A DNA stretch of 64,000 nucleotides from Paulinella micropora (lineage: Eukaryota; Cercozoa; Imbricatea; Euglyphida): NCBI GenBank assembly GCA_009731375.1, contig BJOX01000368.1, positions 349,900 through 413,899 on the forward strand, written 5' to 3'. Position 1 is the first letter of the stretch. Each line of letters begins with the position of its first letter. Made by a program: the position numbers and the translations under genes. This document shows, piece after piece, positions 40,100 through 51,586 of the stretch. The notes beneath the pieces were generated by a model. It saw only the letters and a program-made list of their open reading frames with translations, was not told the origin of the DNA and did not search any database.

Positions 40100-40467
40100 T
40101 GTGGACATCACCCCCCGAATTATCCGGTAAAAAACTTATTTATAGATTTCGTCTGGCCGGACACGTCTGAAATGCCAATTTGATCCTGGTCTTTTGGCGG
40201 CTTTTTGTCTTTGCGTCACTGAGCTAATATAACGAGACATCATTCTCTTTTTTGAGGACTGTGTTTGGTTATATTACCGACTTACTCTTCCATTGAGCTA
40301 TCGTTGGGGATAGTACAGACATGATGTCATTTTATTCCTGGTCTGTTTCAGTTTTCCTTTTTGGCTTCACTGAGCTAATATAACGAGACATCATTCTCAT
40401 CTTTTGAGGACTGTGTTTGGTTGTATTACAGACTTTTTACGAGCTATCGTTGGGCCGGGGCATTACA
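40100..40467 (+). repeat. Gypsy 3' LTR with internal duplication (368 bp)
   Basis: It begins TGTGGACATCACCCCCCG and ends GGGGCATTACA, thus TG...CA. A segment around CACTGAGCTAATATAACGAGACATCATTCTC occurs twice (about 40220 and 40375), making this copy about 125 bp longer than the LTR at 48181-48422. Confidence 0.8.
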
Positions 40468-40609
40468 CTAGGATCTGTGCCACTGCGTATCCTTCCTCTC
40501 GGTCATGGGATACACGTGGTATGTAGGAGAAAGCATGAGGAACAGATATGAGGGAGGGAAAGGGAGGGTAGAAGGGAAGATAAAAGAAAAACCGGAACTA
40601 TATAATGTT

Positions 40610-40860
40610 CTAACACCGGGAAGGGTCGTCTCTGGTCTCCTGGTCGTAAATCTTCATCGGGTCGCATCGGGCTGGGACGTTCCGGGAGGGGCTTCATCGT
40701 AGACTGGTCCAAGCAGCGGGGCGCCACCGGGACGGGTCGTCTCTGGTCCTGCTGACGTTCTCCTGGTCGTAAATCTTCATCGGGTCCCATTGAAAAAATA
40801 AATTGACGCCATGGTAAATAATAAGGCGCCAAAGGTCGTACGGTCGTACGACCACGCAAG
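40610..40860. repeat. Dispersed repeat shared with 45692-45890
   Basis: The words CTAACACCGGGAAG, GGTCGTAAATC, GGGCTGGGACGTTCCGGGAGGGGCTTCA and AGCGGGGCGCCAC occur here and at 45692-45890 in rearranged order. Within this copy GTCGTCTCTGGTC and TCCTGGTCGTAAATCTTCATCGGGTC are also tandemly repeated. Confidence 0.7.
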
Positions 40861-40989
40861 TTTCGTGAATTTATTAAAATGCTAAGATATTGCGTTAAAA
40901 GTTGATTTTAATCAATATTAATATTAATTTTTGCTCAAATCATTAATAAAACTTTACTTTAATGCGCTTCAGACCGGTCTGGACTTAGC

Positions 40990-42910
40990 AAAAAAAAAAT
41001 GCTCCAGACGAAAGATTAAGCAAACAGGCAAAGTAGCGAGCAAACAAACAGACAAAGAAGCGGGCAAGCAAGCAAGCAAAGCAAACAAGAAAACAAGCAA
41101 GCGAACAAAGCAAACAAAGAAACAAGCAAGCAGGCAAAGCAGGCAAAGCAAGCAAACAAGCAAACAAGCAGACAACAAGCAATCAAGCTAAGCAAACAAG
41201 TAAGCAAAGCAAGCAAGCAAGCAAGCAAGCAAACAAACAAGCAAGTAAACAAACAGCAAAGAAGGGAGCAAGCAAGCAAAGCAAACGAGAAAAGAAGCAA
41301 GCAAGCAAGCAAACAAACAAGCAATCGAGCAAACAAGCAAGCGAGCAAGCAAGCAAGGAAAGCAACGAAAGCAAACAAGCAAACAAGTAAACAAGCAAGC
41401 AAGCAAACAAACAAAACAGAAAAAAACAAGCAAGCAAACAAACAAGCAAACAAGCAAAAAGCAAACAAGCAAACAAGCAAGCAAGCAAGCAAGAAAACAG
41501 CAAGCAAAACAAACAAACAAACAGGTAAGCAAACAGGTAAGCAAACAAATAAGCAAGCAAGCAAACAAGCAAGCAAAACAAACAAGCAAGCAAAGCAAAC
41601 AAAAAACAAAGCAAAGCAAGCAAACAAGTAAGCAAACAAGCAAGCAAGCAAAACAAACAAGCAAGCAAAACAAACAAGCAACCAAGCAAGCAAGCAAGCA
41701 AGCAAGGTCAGCAAGTAAGCAAGCAAAGCACAAGAAAAGCAAGCAAGAAAAGCAAGCAAGAAAAGCAAGCAAGCAAACAAGCAAGCAAACGAGTAAGCAA
41801 ACGAGTAAGCAAATCAAGCAAGCAAGCAACCAACCATACAAAGAAGCAAGCAAGCAAACAAGAAAGAAAGCAAGGAAACAAACAAGCGAGCAAGCAAGCA
41901 GCCAGCCAGCAAACGAGTAAGCAAAGCAAGCAAGCAACCAAACAAACAAAAGGCAAGCAAGCAAGCAAGCAAACAAAGCAAACAAGGCAAACAAAGCAAC
42001 CAGACAGGCAAAGAAACAAGCATGCTAGCAAACAAACAAACAAGGAAGCAAACAAACAAGCAAGCAAGCAAGCAAGCAAAGAAAGCAAAGAAAGCAAGCC
42101 AAGCAAACAAGCAAACAAGTCAAAGCCAACAAGTAGCGAGCAAACAAACAGGCAAAGAAGCGAGCAAGCAAGCAAGGAAAGCAAACAAGAAAACAAGCAA
42201 GCGAACAAAGCAAACAAAGAAACAAGCAAGCAAGCAAAACAGGCAAAGCAAACAAACAAGCAGACAAGCGACAACAAGCAAGCAAGCTAAGCAAACAAGT
42301 AAGCAAAGCAAGCAACCTAGAAACCTAGCAACCAAACAAGCAAGCAAGCAAGCAAATAGGCAAAGTAGCGAGCAAACAAACAGGCAAAGAAGCGAGCAAA
42401 CAAGCAAGCAAAGCAAAGAAGAAAAGAAGCAAGCAAGCAAGCAAGCAAGCAAACAAATTAACAAGCAAGCGAGCAAACCAGCAAGCGAGCGAGCAAACAA
42501 GCAAGGAAAGCAACCCAAGCAAACAAGTAAACAAGCAAACAAGCAAACAAGCAAGCAAGCAAACAAACAAACAAACCAGAAAAAACAAGCAAGCAAACAA
42601 ACAAGCAAGCAACCAAGCAAACAAGCAAGCAAGCAAGCAAAGCAAGCAAGCAAACAGGTAAGCAAACAAATGAGCAAGCAAGCAAACAAGCAAGCAAAGC
42701 AAACAAAAAAGTAAGCAAAGCAAGCAAACAAGTAAGCAAGCAAACAAGCTAGCAAAACAAACAAGCAAGCAAGCAAACAAGCAAGCAAGCAAGGACTAAG
42801 CAAGTAAGCAAGCAAAGCAAGCAAGAAAAGCAAGCAAGAAAAGCAAGCAAGCAAAGTTCAAAAAAAAGAAATATAGCAAGAAAAGCAAGAAAAGCAAGAA
42901 CAGCAAGCAA
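40990..42910. repeat. AAGC/AAAC tetranucleotide satellite with ~1.1 kb higher-order repeat
   Basis: About 1.9 kb of (CAAG)n and (CAAA)n units with sparse variants. Marker words such as GTAGCGAGCAAACAAACAG recur at 41033, 42133 and 42365. The block at 41026-41210 is closely repeated at 42126-42310, so the array grew by duplication of a ~1.1 kb unit. The Leu/Cys- or Lys/Gln-rich frames across it are products of the repeat. Confidence 0.95.
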
Positions 42911-43306
42911 GCACGCTTTAGCATCTTCAAAAAAAAGAAATATAGTGCTTTAGTAACAGAAACAATGAGTTAAATAATAGTAACTAGTAGTGCCCTGCGT
43001 GCCAATGCGCAGGCTTTGCTGTTTAACACGAGCAAGCAAACAAGCAAAAAGCAAACAGCACTTGAACACTTAGTTCAAAAGTGAGGTAAATGCCTCTTTG
43101 TCCCGGCGGATGCTAATATTTCACGTATCGTAAGTTAACGATTATGATGGTTCTCTCATGTGATTCTTGTTTGTTTTAGATTTTGTTTTGTGTTAAACAA
43201 TAAAGCCTGCGCATTGGCACGCAGTGCACTACTAGTTACTATTATTTAACTCATTATTTATGTTACTAAATCACTATATTTCTTTTTTTGAAGATGCTAA
43301 AGCGTG
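42911..43306. mobile_element. Foldback element 1 (~117 bp arms)
   Basis: 42911-43027 and 43187-43306 are inverted copies with only a few mismatches, starting at CACGCTTTAGCATCTTC on the left arm and meeting at CAGGCTTT/AAAGCCTG near GTTTAACAC. The ~160 bp centre includes AAGC-type satellite. Such a structure fits a MITE or foldback transposon that landed at the satellite edge. Confidence 0.75.
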
Positions 43307-43364
43307 TACGCCAGCAAAGCCTTGAAATGGTACTTAACAATGGCTTTACATATGACAGCACTGT

Positions 43365-43800
43365 TTACTTCTGCTAGACTAATATATGCCTTTGCTTATC
43401 ACATCATCCACGCAAACTTAGCGTCATTGCGATATATTATGGAAGGATTCATGCTTTCTGCTGGTTTTGCTCGCATTTCCCAGCAAAACATGATTTCATT
43501 TTCCGGCCAGCCAGCTGGGAAAGATGACACATGCCAGACACCATCTGACAATCTTTTTCTACAAAAAAAAAAGTTCTAGCTAGTTTACTAGCTCTTCTGA
43601 TCATGGCAACAAGCCATTCAGAAAACGAAAAAGAGTTTTGCTAGGAAATGCTGGCAAAACCAGCAGAACTGTGGCAGAAAGCAAGAACTAAGAAGCAATC
43701 ATCATCCTTCCATAATATATCGCACTGACGCTAAGTTTGCGTGCATGCTATGATAAGCAAAGACATATATTAAATCTAGCAGAAATAAATAGGACATTTT
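43365..43800. mobile_element. Foldback element 2 (~150 bp arms)
   Basis: 43365-43510 and 43612-43800 are imperfect inverted copies sharing TGCCTTTGCTTATCA, CACGCAAACTTAGCGTCA, GCGATATATTATGGAAGGAT and TCTGCTGGTTTTGC with their reverse complements. It directly follows foldback 1. It has no coding content. Confidence 0.75.
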
Positions 43801-43950
43801 ATATATAAACGAAAATAATTATAAAGACAGCAGGATTCGAATTCCACCCGCCTTGATATCGATGACGAGTCTAAATTTAGCACTTAATATCCAAAGATGT
43901 AAAAGCAAAATAAAAGAATACATAACATCAAATTTTTAATGTATGCTCAT
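43801..43950. other. No gene seen
   Basis: AT-rich joint between the foldback elements and the ~178 bp satellite. Confidence 0.4.
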
Positions 43951-45295
43951 GAGGGGGTTCTGTCAAATATGTTCATTCTGATTTACGCTGTGGCTTCATG
44001 CATATGGTTTTTTTGCCTGCCTGCACTAGTACTGCTGCTTTTTCTCAAGTCTGCTGTTTGTTTACTCTCGCCCGCACTGTCTGTGGCATTGAGTTGCACC
44101 TAATAGTTGGGGTATGTGTAAAACAAACTTTCGGTGAGGTTAGTTATGTCAAATATGATCATTCTGATTTAGGCTGTGGCTTCATGCTTATATTTTTGCC
44201 TGCCTGCACTGCTGCTTTTGGCTCAAGTCTGCTGTTTGTTTGCACTCGCCCGCCCTGTCTGTGGCCTTGAGTTGCATCTGAATGTCGGATTAGGTGTAAA
44301 ACAAACTTCCGGTGAGGTTAGTTATGTCAAATAGGTTCATGATTTAGGCTGTGGCTTCATGCTTATATTTTTGCCTGCCTGCACTGCTGCTTTTGGTTAG
44401 TATGCTGTGTGTTTGCTCTCGCCCGCCCTGTATGTGGCCTTGAGTTGCATCTAATAGTTGGAGTAGGTGTGGAACAAACTTTCGGTGAGGTTAGTTATGT
44501 TAAATAGGTTCATTCTGATTTAGGCTGTGGCTTCATGCTTATATTTTTGCGTGTCTAGGCTTGCACTGCTGCTTTTGGCTCAAGTCTGCTGTTTGTTTAC
44601 TCTCGCCCGCACTGTCTGTGGCATTGAGTGATATCTTATTAGTCTGATTAGGTGTGGAACAAACTTTCGGTGAGGTCAATTATGTCAAATAGGGTCATTC
44701 TGATTTAGGCTGTTGCTTCATGCTTACATTTTGCCTGCCTGCACTGCTGCTTTTGGTTCGAGTCTGCTGTTTGTTTGCTCTCGCCCGACCTGTCTGTGGC
44801 CTTGAGTTGCATCTAATAGTCGGATTAGGTGTAAAACAAACTTCCGGTGAGGTTAGTTATGTCACATAGGGTCATTCTGATTTAGGCTGTGGCTTCATGC
44901 TTATATTTTTGCCTGCCTGCACTGCTGCTTTTGGTTAGTATGCTGTGTGTTTGCTCTCGCCCGCCCTGTATGTGGCCTTGAGTTGCATCTAATAGTTGGA
45001 GTAGGTGTGGAACAAACTTTTGGTGAGGTTAGTTATGCCAAATAGGTTCATTCTGAATTAGGCTGTGGCTTCATGCTTATATTTTTGCATGCCTAGGCCT
45101 GCACTGCTGCTTTTGGCTCAAGTCTGCTGTTTGTTTGCCCTTGCCCGCCCTGTCTGTGGCCTTGAGTTGCATCTAATAGTCGGAGTAGGTGTGGAACAAA
45201 CTTTTGGTGGGTTAGTTATCTCAAATAGGGTCATTCTGATTTAGGCTGTGGCTTCATGCTTATATTTTTGCCTGCCTGCACTGTGAGTGGTCCCA
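43950..45295. repeat. ~178 bp tandem satellite, about 7.5 copies
   Basis: The marker TGTGGCTTCATGC (once TGTTGCTTCATGC) recurs at about 43989, 44175, 44350, 44527, 44712, 44889, 45067 and 45247, giving periods of 175-186 bp. Each unit holds GCCTGCACTGCTGCTTTTGG, CTGCTGTTTGTTTGC, TCTCGCCCGCCCTGT and CAAACTTTCGGTGAGGTTAG. Copies differ by about 5-10%. No open frame crosses the array. Confidence 0.95.
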
Positions 45296-45691
45296 TTTTA
45301 GCTGGTGTTCCAAACTTAGTATGCAACTTTTAGCTCAGGCTGTATTTTTTTGGCCCGTTTTAGCTTGTTAAATTTTTTTAATTTTTTCCTTATTTTCTTT
45401 TTAAAAAATGTTAAATCTAGTCTCTACTATCATTTTGATGTGAATTTTTTTTTTTTTTTGAAATCCGTTACGTATTGCGGAAGTTGTAGCGGTTAGATGT
45501 TTGTGACACTCGCCTAAGGTAAATGTTTGCGTCCATTCCAAAACAGTTGAATCAGCATCAACATCGAGCCTGGGGCTAGCTACCCTGCAAATATGAGCTC
45601 CCAACTCCTCCTCGTTCCCACAAACCATGACTTATTCCGACAGGGGTGCGCAAATGCGCTGGGGGGGGGGGGGGGGGGTNNNNNNNNNNAC
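45296..45691. other. Spacer with poly-G and gap (45680-45689)
   Basis: No gene is seen. A G18 run at 45661-45678 borders the 10 N gap. Confidence 0.6.
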
Positions 45692-45890
45692 AGGCGCCTT
45701 ATTATTTACCAGCGCGTGATTCGTGGGCTGGGACGTTCCGGGAGGGGCTTCACGTAGACTGGTCTAAGTAGCGGGGCGCCACACACACACACACGATGGC
45801 GAGACCCGGAACGATATAGTATTCTAACACCGGGAAGAGTTGTCTCTGGTCCTACTCGCGATCTCCTGGTCGTAAATCACCAGCGGGTTC
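45692..45890. repeat. Second copy of the dispersed repeat at 40610-40860
   Basis: It shares GGCGCCTTATTATTTACCA (as reverse complement), GGGCTGGGACGTTCCGGGAG, AACACCGGGAAGAGT and CCTGGTCGTAAATC with the first copy, interrupted by a (CA)n tract at 45782-45795. Confidence 0.7.
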
Positions 45891-46499
45891 TCTTGGACTG
45901 CAAAGCCGCTACACCAGCAGGGAGAGAAAGTGAGGGGAGGCTTCGTCGTAGGCTGAAAGAGCTTGAACGCCCGGAGGATCAGGTATCGGTACTGGATGCT
46001 GAAGGGGGGTCGGGAGCAGTGAAAAATCTTGGCTGGTGGCACGACGGGAAAGGGAAAAGGATAGGCCTGATTCCTCCAAGTGGAGTTGGAGCAAGTTTGA
46101 AAAAAACTTGAAGAAAGAGAATAGTCTTTAACGACAGGGAGACAATTCAAATTTAGCACGAGAGTCGAGTGCCTTGATCTTGAGGTCGGTGGTATAGAGT
46201 GCAAACTTGACACGAGGCAAGGTCCCTGCAGCTGGTATAGAGTGTAGAGCACTGGCCTGGGTGAAGGACACAAGACGGGGGAAGATTCCACAGGCTGGGA
46301 TGTCGGTCACGGGGGTCGGAAGACTCACTGGCTGGCAGTCTCGACCAGAGGTTCTCCCTTGTCCTGGACTTGTCCGACCTGACAACTCCCGAGACCGCTA
46401 GGCGTGCGATGATTCCTGCCCAGACTTGTCCGGTGGGACTGGAGGACACAGTCTCTTCGTTGAACCTGTTGGGATGACACTGGTAAACCCTGTCGGTGT

Positions 46500-47430
46500 T
46501 TACCTCGTGGCGTCTGCACTGTGAATGAATTTCCAAGCCTGGAGGAATGTGTCGTGGCAAATCTTGGTCATCCCGCTGATAATGTCATGTATTACAGCTT
46601 TCGATAGGACAAAGCGGAGTTCATTGTACGTTTTTTCGGAGATATGTCCTTTTGATCCTATTGCTATCATAATGATGCTTGATGTCATGTTGCGTGGACC
46701 CCTCAGCCTTTGGTGGTGGATCGCGACTTGCAGTTGTTCATATCTATGGTCATAGATTGCTCTTGGGTTATATCCCCACGCCCGGGTCGCTGTCCACGGA
46801 ATGGAGGGCCACGTAACCGGAGGGTCTTCTCCTCTGTCGGAAATGGGGTCCTTGGGGATGTATGGAGGGCTAATAATGGCGAGGGCAGGGCAGGTACGGT
46901 CCGTGAGGGGCCGTAACCAGTGACGACCAGTGGCTTGGGCCACCCTCACGTCTGTCCCTTGGAGCTCCTGAGCCTTATATGTGAGCATCCTCCATGCTAA
47001 CGATGAAAGCCTGATCCATTCCGCTTATCGGGAAGGATCATTCAGGGTCGTAGCAAACGTGAGCCATGGCTGCTTCTTCTCTTTCTTTTCCGTCTCCTTA
47101 CTCTCAGGAGAGGAGGAAGGGGGGGTGCTATGTATTCGTCCTTGAAGCTGCTGCGTCGTTGGGGTGCCCTTAAGCTCGCTGGGCATCCCTGGTCCAATGT
47201 GGATGTTCAGGGCGGTGGAGGGGTTTGCAGATGTCGTAGCCGGATGTGTCTCCGCCAGGTGGTTGGCATTCTGGGCTGCGTCTCCCTTACTGCCAGTGCC
47301 AGCGCCAGCTCTGGCTTTCCCCTGCCTTTCTCCTTTCATTTTCTTTTCATTTTCGTCGTCCTCCTCCACATCCGAGTTTTCCCCCTTCGGGGGACGTTTC
47401 TTTCGTTTGACTCGCTCAGTCAAGAAAATC
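46500..47430 (-). pseudogene. Gag/ORF1-like protein of a retroelement, one in-frame stop
   Basis: On the minus strand a frame reads FLTERVKRKKRPPKGENSD, an acidic/basic low-complexity region, a Thr/Ser/Pro stretch, KKEKKQPWLTFATTLNDPSR, then a TAA (47025-47027). It continues in the same frame as AEWIRLSSLAWRM, RHWLRPLTDR, WTATRAWGYNPRAIYDHRY, MTSSIIMIAIGSKGH and a final helix AWKFIHSADATR before a stop at 46500. A disordered charged N-terminus followed by a compact helical domain with several Trp fits a retroelement Gag or ORF1, but no zinc knuckle is seen. The neighbouring dispersed repeat and LTR remnant support a retroelement context. Between 45890 and 46500 I see no clear gene. Confidence 0.35.
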
Positions 47431-47486
47431 GGACTGGCGACAGGGCACAGATGGTAGAACTTGACCACTGGGCTATCACGGTGTCC
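47427..47486 (-). repeat. tRNA-like SINE head, partial copy
   Basis: It matches 47727-47799 over about 60 bp, with the A-box (TAGCCCAGTGG) intact and the B-box degraded. An (AAT)n tract follows at 47489-47530 on the plus strand. Confidence 0.5.
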
Positions 47487-47488
47487 AA

Positions 47489-47531
<43 letters not shown>

Positions 47532-47726
47532 GTGCTTCTCTGTCAATGGCTGATGCATTTCTGCACATGCGCCTCCATCGTCTCACCCGTGAGGGGAGTA
47601 CGAAGAATTGACGATAAGCTCTAATGACACCCCCGCAAGGGCAGTTCCAACACTTCCAGACGGGCCGGTATGTTCAATGAAAATACTGGTCCAGAAATAG
47701 ACCGGTATGTTCAATGAAAATACTGG

Positions 47727-47799
47727 TGGCACCGACGGGAATCGAACTGGCGACAGGGCCCAGATGGTAGAACTTGACCACTGGGCTATCACGGTGTCC
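47727..47799 (-). repeat. 73 bp tRNA-derived sequence (SINE head)
   Basis: Read on the minus strand it starts GGACACC, has an A-box-like TAGCCCAGTGG and a B-box-like AGTTCGATTCC at the right spacing, and ends GGTGCCA. The acceptor ends pair only with a bulged A and the T stem is weak, so it is unlikely to be a working tRNA. It lies next to an (AAT)n tract (47801-47873), as does the partial copy. A tRNA-derived SINE promoter is the best explanation. Confidence 0.5.
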
Positions 47800-47800
47800 A

Positions 47801-47801
47801 C

Positions 47802-47875
<74 letters not shown>

Positions 47876-47895
47876 TTATGATAAGAAGAAGAAGA
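47801..47895. repeat. (AAT)n and (AAG)n tract
   Basis: About 24 AAT units followed by GATTATGATAAG and AAG units. It directly adjoins the tRNA-like unit. Confidence 0.9.
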
Positions 47896-47929
47896 AGATC
47901 AAGGGGGTAATACGGCACCACGTTGCTTG

Positions 47930-48422
47930 TATTTTTTAATGGTAATACATTTGTTCTTGACATACTGCCGAGAAAAAAAAAAGAAGTTGAGGGGAGGAGT
48001 TCAAAATTCACAAGAACGGTTAGAGAATCCGCTTTGACGTGCCGTATGAGGATATATCTATCGTATTTTAGCGTCTATCCGTGGGTCGATGCGCTGTGTG
48101 GCATGACTTCATAGCGCAGAAAGAAACCAGAAATTGTATGACGAAAATGCTATTTCCGTCATAAAATCGGGAGGGGGTACTGTAGGCATCACCCCCCGGA
48201 TAGCAGGTAAAAAGTACCCTTTTCCTGGTGAAAGGTGCACCAGCCTGTTTTTCAGTATTATTTGTCCGGATTCCGGGACCTGATGCCATTTTATTCCTGG
48301 TCTGTTGCAGTTTCCCTTTTCGGCTTCACTGAGCTAATACAACGAGACATCATTCTCATTATTGAGGACTGTGTTTGGTTGTATTACTGACTTTTTATTG
48401 AGCTATCGTTGGGGGCATTACA
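47930..48422 (+). mobile_element. Gypsy 3' remnant with LTR (LTR 48181-48422)
   Basis: 47930-48180 matches the 3' internal region of the element at 36-40 kb, including CGTGGGTCGATG and the purine tract GGGAGGGGGTAC. The LTR starts TGTAGGCATCACCCCCCG and ends GGGGCATTACA. It lacks the internal duplication of the 40100 LTR. No pol remains. Confidence 0.75.
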
Positions 48423-50690
48423 AGCATTGAAAAACATATGTAGAAATGATTAGTAATATTTACTACAGGTAGCATACTATGCTCAGGTTTAATTTTTTTA
48501 AGCAAGTACTAGGCTTAGCAGATTCCTTCTCCGACATTCGAGCTTGCAGTGCTATGAGTCGGCCCAGTAGTAAATTGATTAATACGTATTAATAATCAGG
48601 CGGCTCAGCCGGAACTTGAGTTGCTCATGAGTTCAGCGGCACATGAGTTGTCGGAGGCATTGACACTTACTCCCTTGCCAAAAATTTTCCTCAGAGAATC
48701 TTGACTTCAAAACGCTGATTTTCAGCAGGCTTGTTCAAGTTGAATACTAACTTGAAATCATCTGACGATTTTCAGTAGAAACTTTGAATTTAATATATTC
48801 AAGATTGATTGAACAACGTAGACTACCGGCCCGGGTAGTATGATATAATTCAAATGCTAACTAAAAGCTATCGGTCACGTATAATTTATTACAAAAGTAG
48901 ACACCAATAAACATTGGGTTTTCCAACAGAACCTATGAAAAAAATCATTGTGACGATATACACTTTAATAAGATCGTCCTCTGTTCTTCGCTGTACCTTC
49001 AGAGTAAAAACGGGCGGACTAAAACAGAATTATCAACGTTAGGCTGGATGAGTTTCCTTAAATAAAGGCATTTCAAAGTGTTCCGAGTCAGGACTTAAAA
49101 TATTGTCGTTGATGATGGGACGGCAACAATTCCCCCTCTGAACAATCCGACTAGCGAGAAAAAGGATTAGCTAAAAGAAACGAACTCATCACGACAACTT
49201 ATTTCTTTGCGCCTTTTCATCATCAGTCCGCCTGATTTCCGCTGGAACTAAAATCTGGATCCGCGGCCCCCCCGATAATAATTGCGATAGCAAAGTATGA
49301 TCGAGTTCCCTCTTTCAGGCAAAGAACATTAATTTCCACTTGAACTGCATTACAAAAATGTGACAAAGGACACTCTTTTTTACCGTAAGGAATGCTTTTC
49401 CTCTCTTCTTCCCTCTTTGTTTTCTTCTTGTGTATGGTTGCTAATGGTCGTGTTTTGTTGTTTTTACCTGTTGCTGCCTGTTAGGTTCTTCTTGCTTCTG
49501 TGGTCTGTTGCGTTTTCTTGTTGTTTGTGGCTGGCGGAGACTGTGAGGGTGGTTGTGTGCGGAGTGGTTTGGCTCGACTTGCTTGGGGCTGCATGTCTGT
49601 AAGATTGCCAGCATTGAGCATGTCGTACGGTGAGACAAAGATCACACGATTTCTCGTTCCTTTATATTTCTCGCGATCGTTCGGTGATTAACGGGGTAAT
49701 CAACGGGGCTTTGCGGAAATCATAACGAGATATCTTGTGATCTTGTCTTGCTGTTTCCTTATTTATTCGCGTCGCGAGCAATCGCCACGTCGAGCCTTAC
49801 TAAGCTCTGCATACCAACTTCCTGGCCGTTATCTAGCCTACGGGTGCGAGTGAATTTCGTTAGGTGCTGCAGTTTCCTTAAGGACTGTCTTACTGACTGA
49901 CAATCGACCTCACTTGCGCCCTGCGTTAGTTGTGTCTGATCTCTGCATCCTGCACTTGCCTTATTGTGCTGTCTCCCCTGCCTCTGTCTGGTTGTCTGTT
50001 TGTTTATCCTTCTGTTTTCTTGTTCTTTCTTTGCTTTCTTTGTTTCATATTTTATTTTTCTTTTTCTTGTTTTTCTCTTCTTCCTTCCTTTCTCTTATTA
50101 TTCTTTCCAAGGAGCCTATCTGTCGATGCTTAGATCCAGTTTTCCTTTAGGACCTGCACTGTTGTTCCTTAGAACCAGACCGCATGATTATAGTTTGTTT
50201 TTACGTCTTTTCTTCTTTCTATTTTACCATTCAACCTTGCTTAATGGAAAAAAAAAAAAACAAAAAAAAAAACAGTTGAACTGAGGTCCCTAGCAGTATC
50301 AGAGAACGGTTGGAGGGTAATCATCTGCTGACGCACAACTTGACAAGTTTGGGAACCTTCCGTTCCGTCAGCCGGCCTTGGCTTAGTCACTGAACGCAAA
50401 TTTAGTAGACCAGCCAATCCCATCCCCGATTCAGACTGATGCACTGAAAAATCAAGCTACGTTTTTTGTATTGAATAGTCCGTACGGCATGCGCCACTTC
50501 CTGTTTGCTTCTGCTGATGTCACAGGCAAGGTATAAGCTTATGCCTGAGTATCATGGCACCTGCCTGGGTGTGGTGATAAGCTACCACTCAGATCGTCCG
50601 ATTACCAGCTTGTCACTGAGTTGAAGTTTGAACAGTCTTCAAGGTCGGAGCGTCATACTGACAGGACTCCTCAACCACTTCATCTGACAC
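48423..50690. other. No gene seen (2.3 kb)
   Basis: Mixed-composition DNA without a convincing exon chain. It includes a T/C-rich stretch (49950-50110), an A12-C-A10 run (50249-50272), and nothing that I can identify. A small gene with short exons could be missed. Confidence 0.4.
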
Positions 50691-50699
50691 AAGAAGACA

Positions 50700-50958
50700 C
50701 ATAGTAGATGGATGGGTAGATAGGTAGATGGATAGATATATCTAGCTAGGTAGCTAGCTAGGTAGCAAGCGAAGTAGCTAGCTAAGTAGCTAGCTAAGTA
50801 GCTAGCTAGGTATGTATGTAGGCAGATAGCTAGCTAGGTATGTAGGCAGATAGATAGATAGATAGATGGATACATAGATAGATAGATAGGTAGGTAGGTA
50901 GGTAGGTAGGTAGGTAGATAGGTAGGTAGGTAGATACGTAGGTAGGTAGGTAGGTAGG

Positions 50959-50992
<34 letters not shown>

Positions 50993-51230
50993 CAGAGTTC
51001 TAACTTCTTTTCGATTGGCGCTGGAAGTTGCTCCAGTCACTGCAAACGAAAAAAGAAAGAAGGAAAAGCAAGAAAAGAAAGAATAAAAAAAGTGAAAGAA
51101 AGAAGGAAAAAAGAAAGAAGAAAAAGAAAGGAAGAAATAAGAAAGAAAGAAGAAATGAATGAAATAAATAATTAAAGAAAAAAGAAGGAAAGAAAAGAAA
51201 GAAAAGAGAGAAAAGGAGAGGTCCTTCCTG

Positions 51231-51261
<31 letters not shown>

Positions 51262-51263
51262 CA

Positions 51264-51315
<52 letters not shown>

Positions 51316-51345
51316 TCTCTCTCTCTCTCTCCCTGCTCTCCTCTT
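50700..51345. repeat. (TAGG/TAGA)n, GAAA-rich and (CT)n tracts
   Basis: TAGC/TAGG/TAGA tetranucleotides at 50700-50993, a purine-rich GAAA stretch at 51045-51220, and (CT)n at 51230-51340. Confidence 0.95.
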
Positions 51346-51399
51346 TTGTTGCTTCTACCTAGGCGTCTTTCTTGCTGTCTTCTCTTGTTCAATCGTTGG

Positions 51400-51552
51400 G
51401 CTTCTCACAGATGACCGTGGCTTGCCTTACTGCGGGGGGTGCGTGCACTGACACATGCAGCTACATACACACATACATACATACACACATACATACATAC
51501 ATACATACATACATACATACATACATACAGCATACATGCATAAATGCATACA

Positions 51553-51586
<34 letters not shown>

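Larger units (their letters stand above)
35971..40467 (+). mobile_element. 5'-truncated Ty3/Gypsy LTR retrotransposon
   Basis: The element begins abruptly inside the reverse transcriptase (about 35975) and then has an intact RNase H-integrase frame, a ~0.8 kb 3' region, a purine tract (GGGAGGGGGTAC) and a 3' LTR at 40100-40467. There is no 5' LTR, gag, protease or RT catalytic core in place. The left boundary lies in the coding region of protein B on the opposite strand, so this is a rearrangement or truncated insertion joint. Confidence 0.8.

Noticed and set aside
41016-42854. Long Leu/Cys-rich frames that look like membrane proteins
   Set aside because: They are translations of the AAGC/AAAC satellite; all frames of such a repeat stay open.
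43950-45295. CRISPR-like regular spacing
   Set aside because: The whole ~178 bp unit repeats, not short repeats with unique spacers. It is a satellite.
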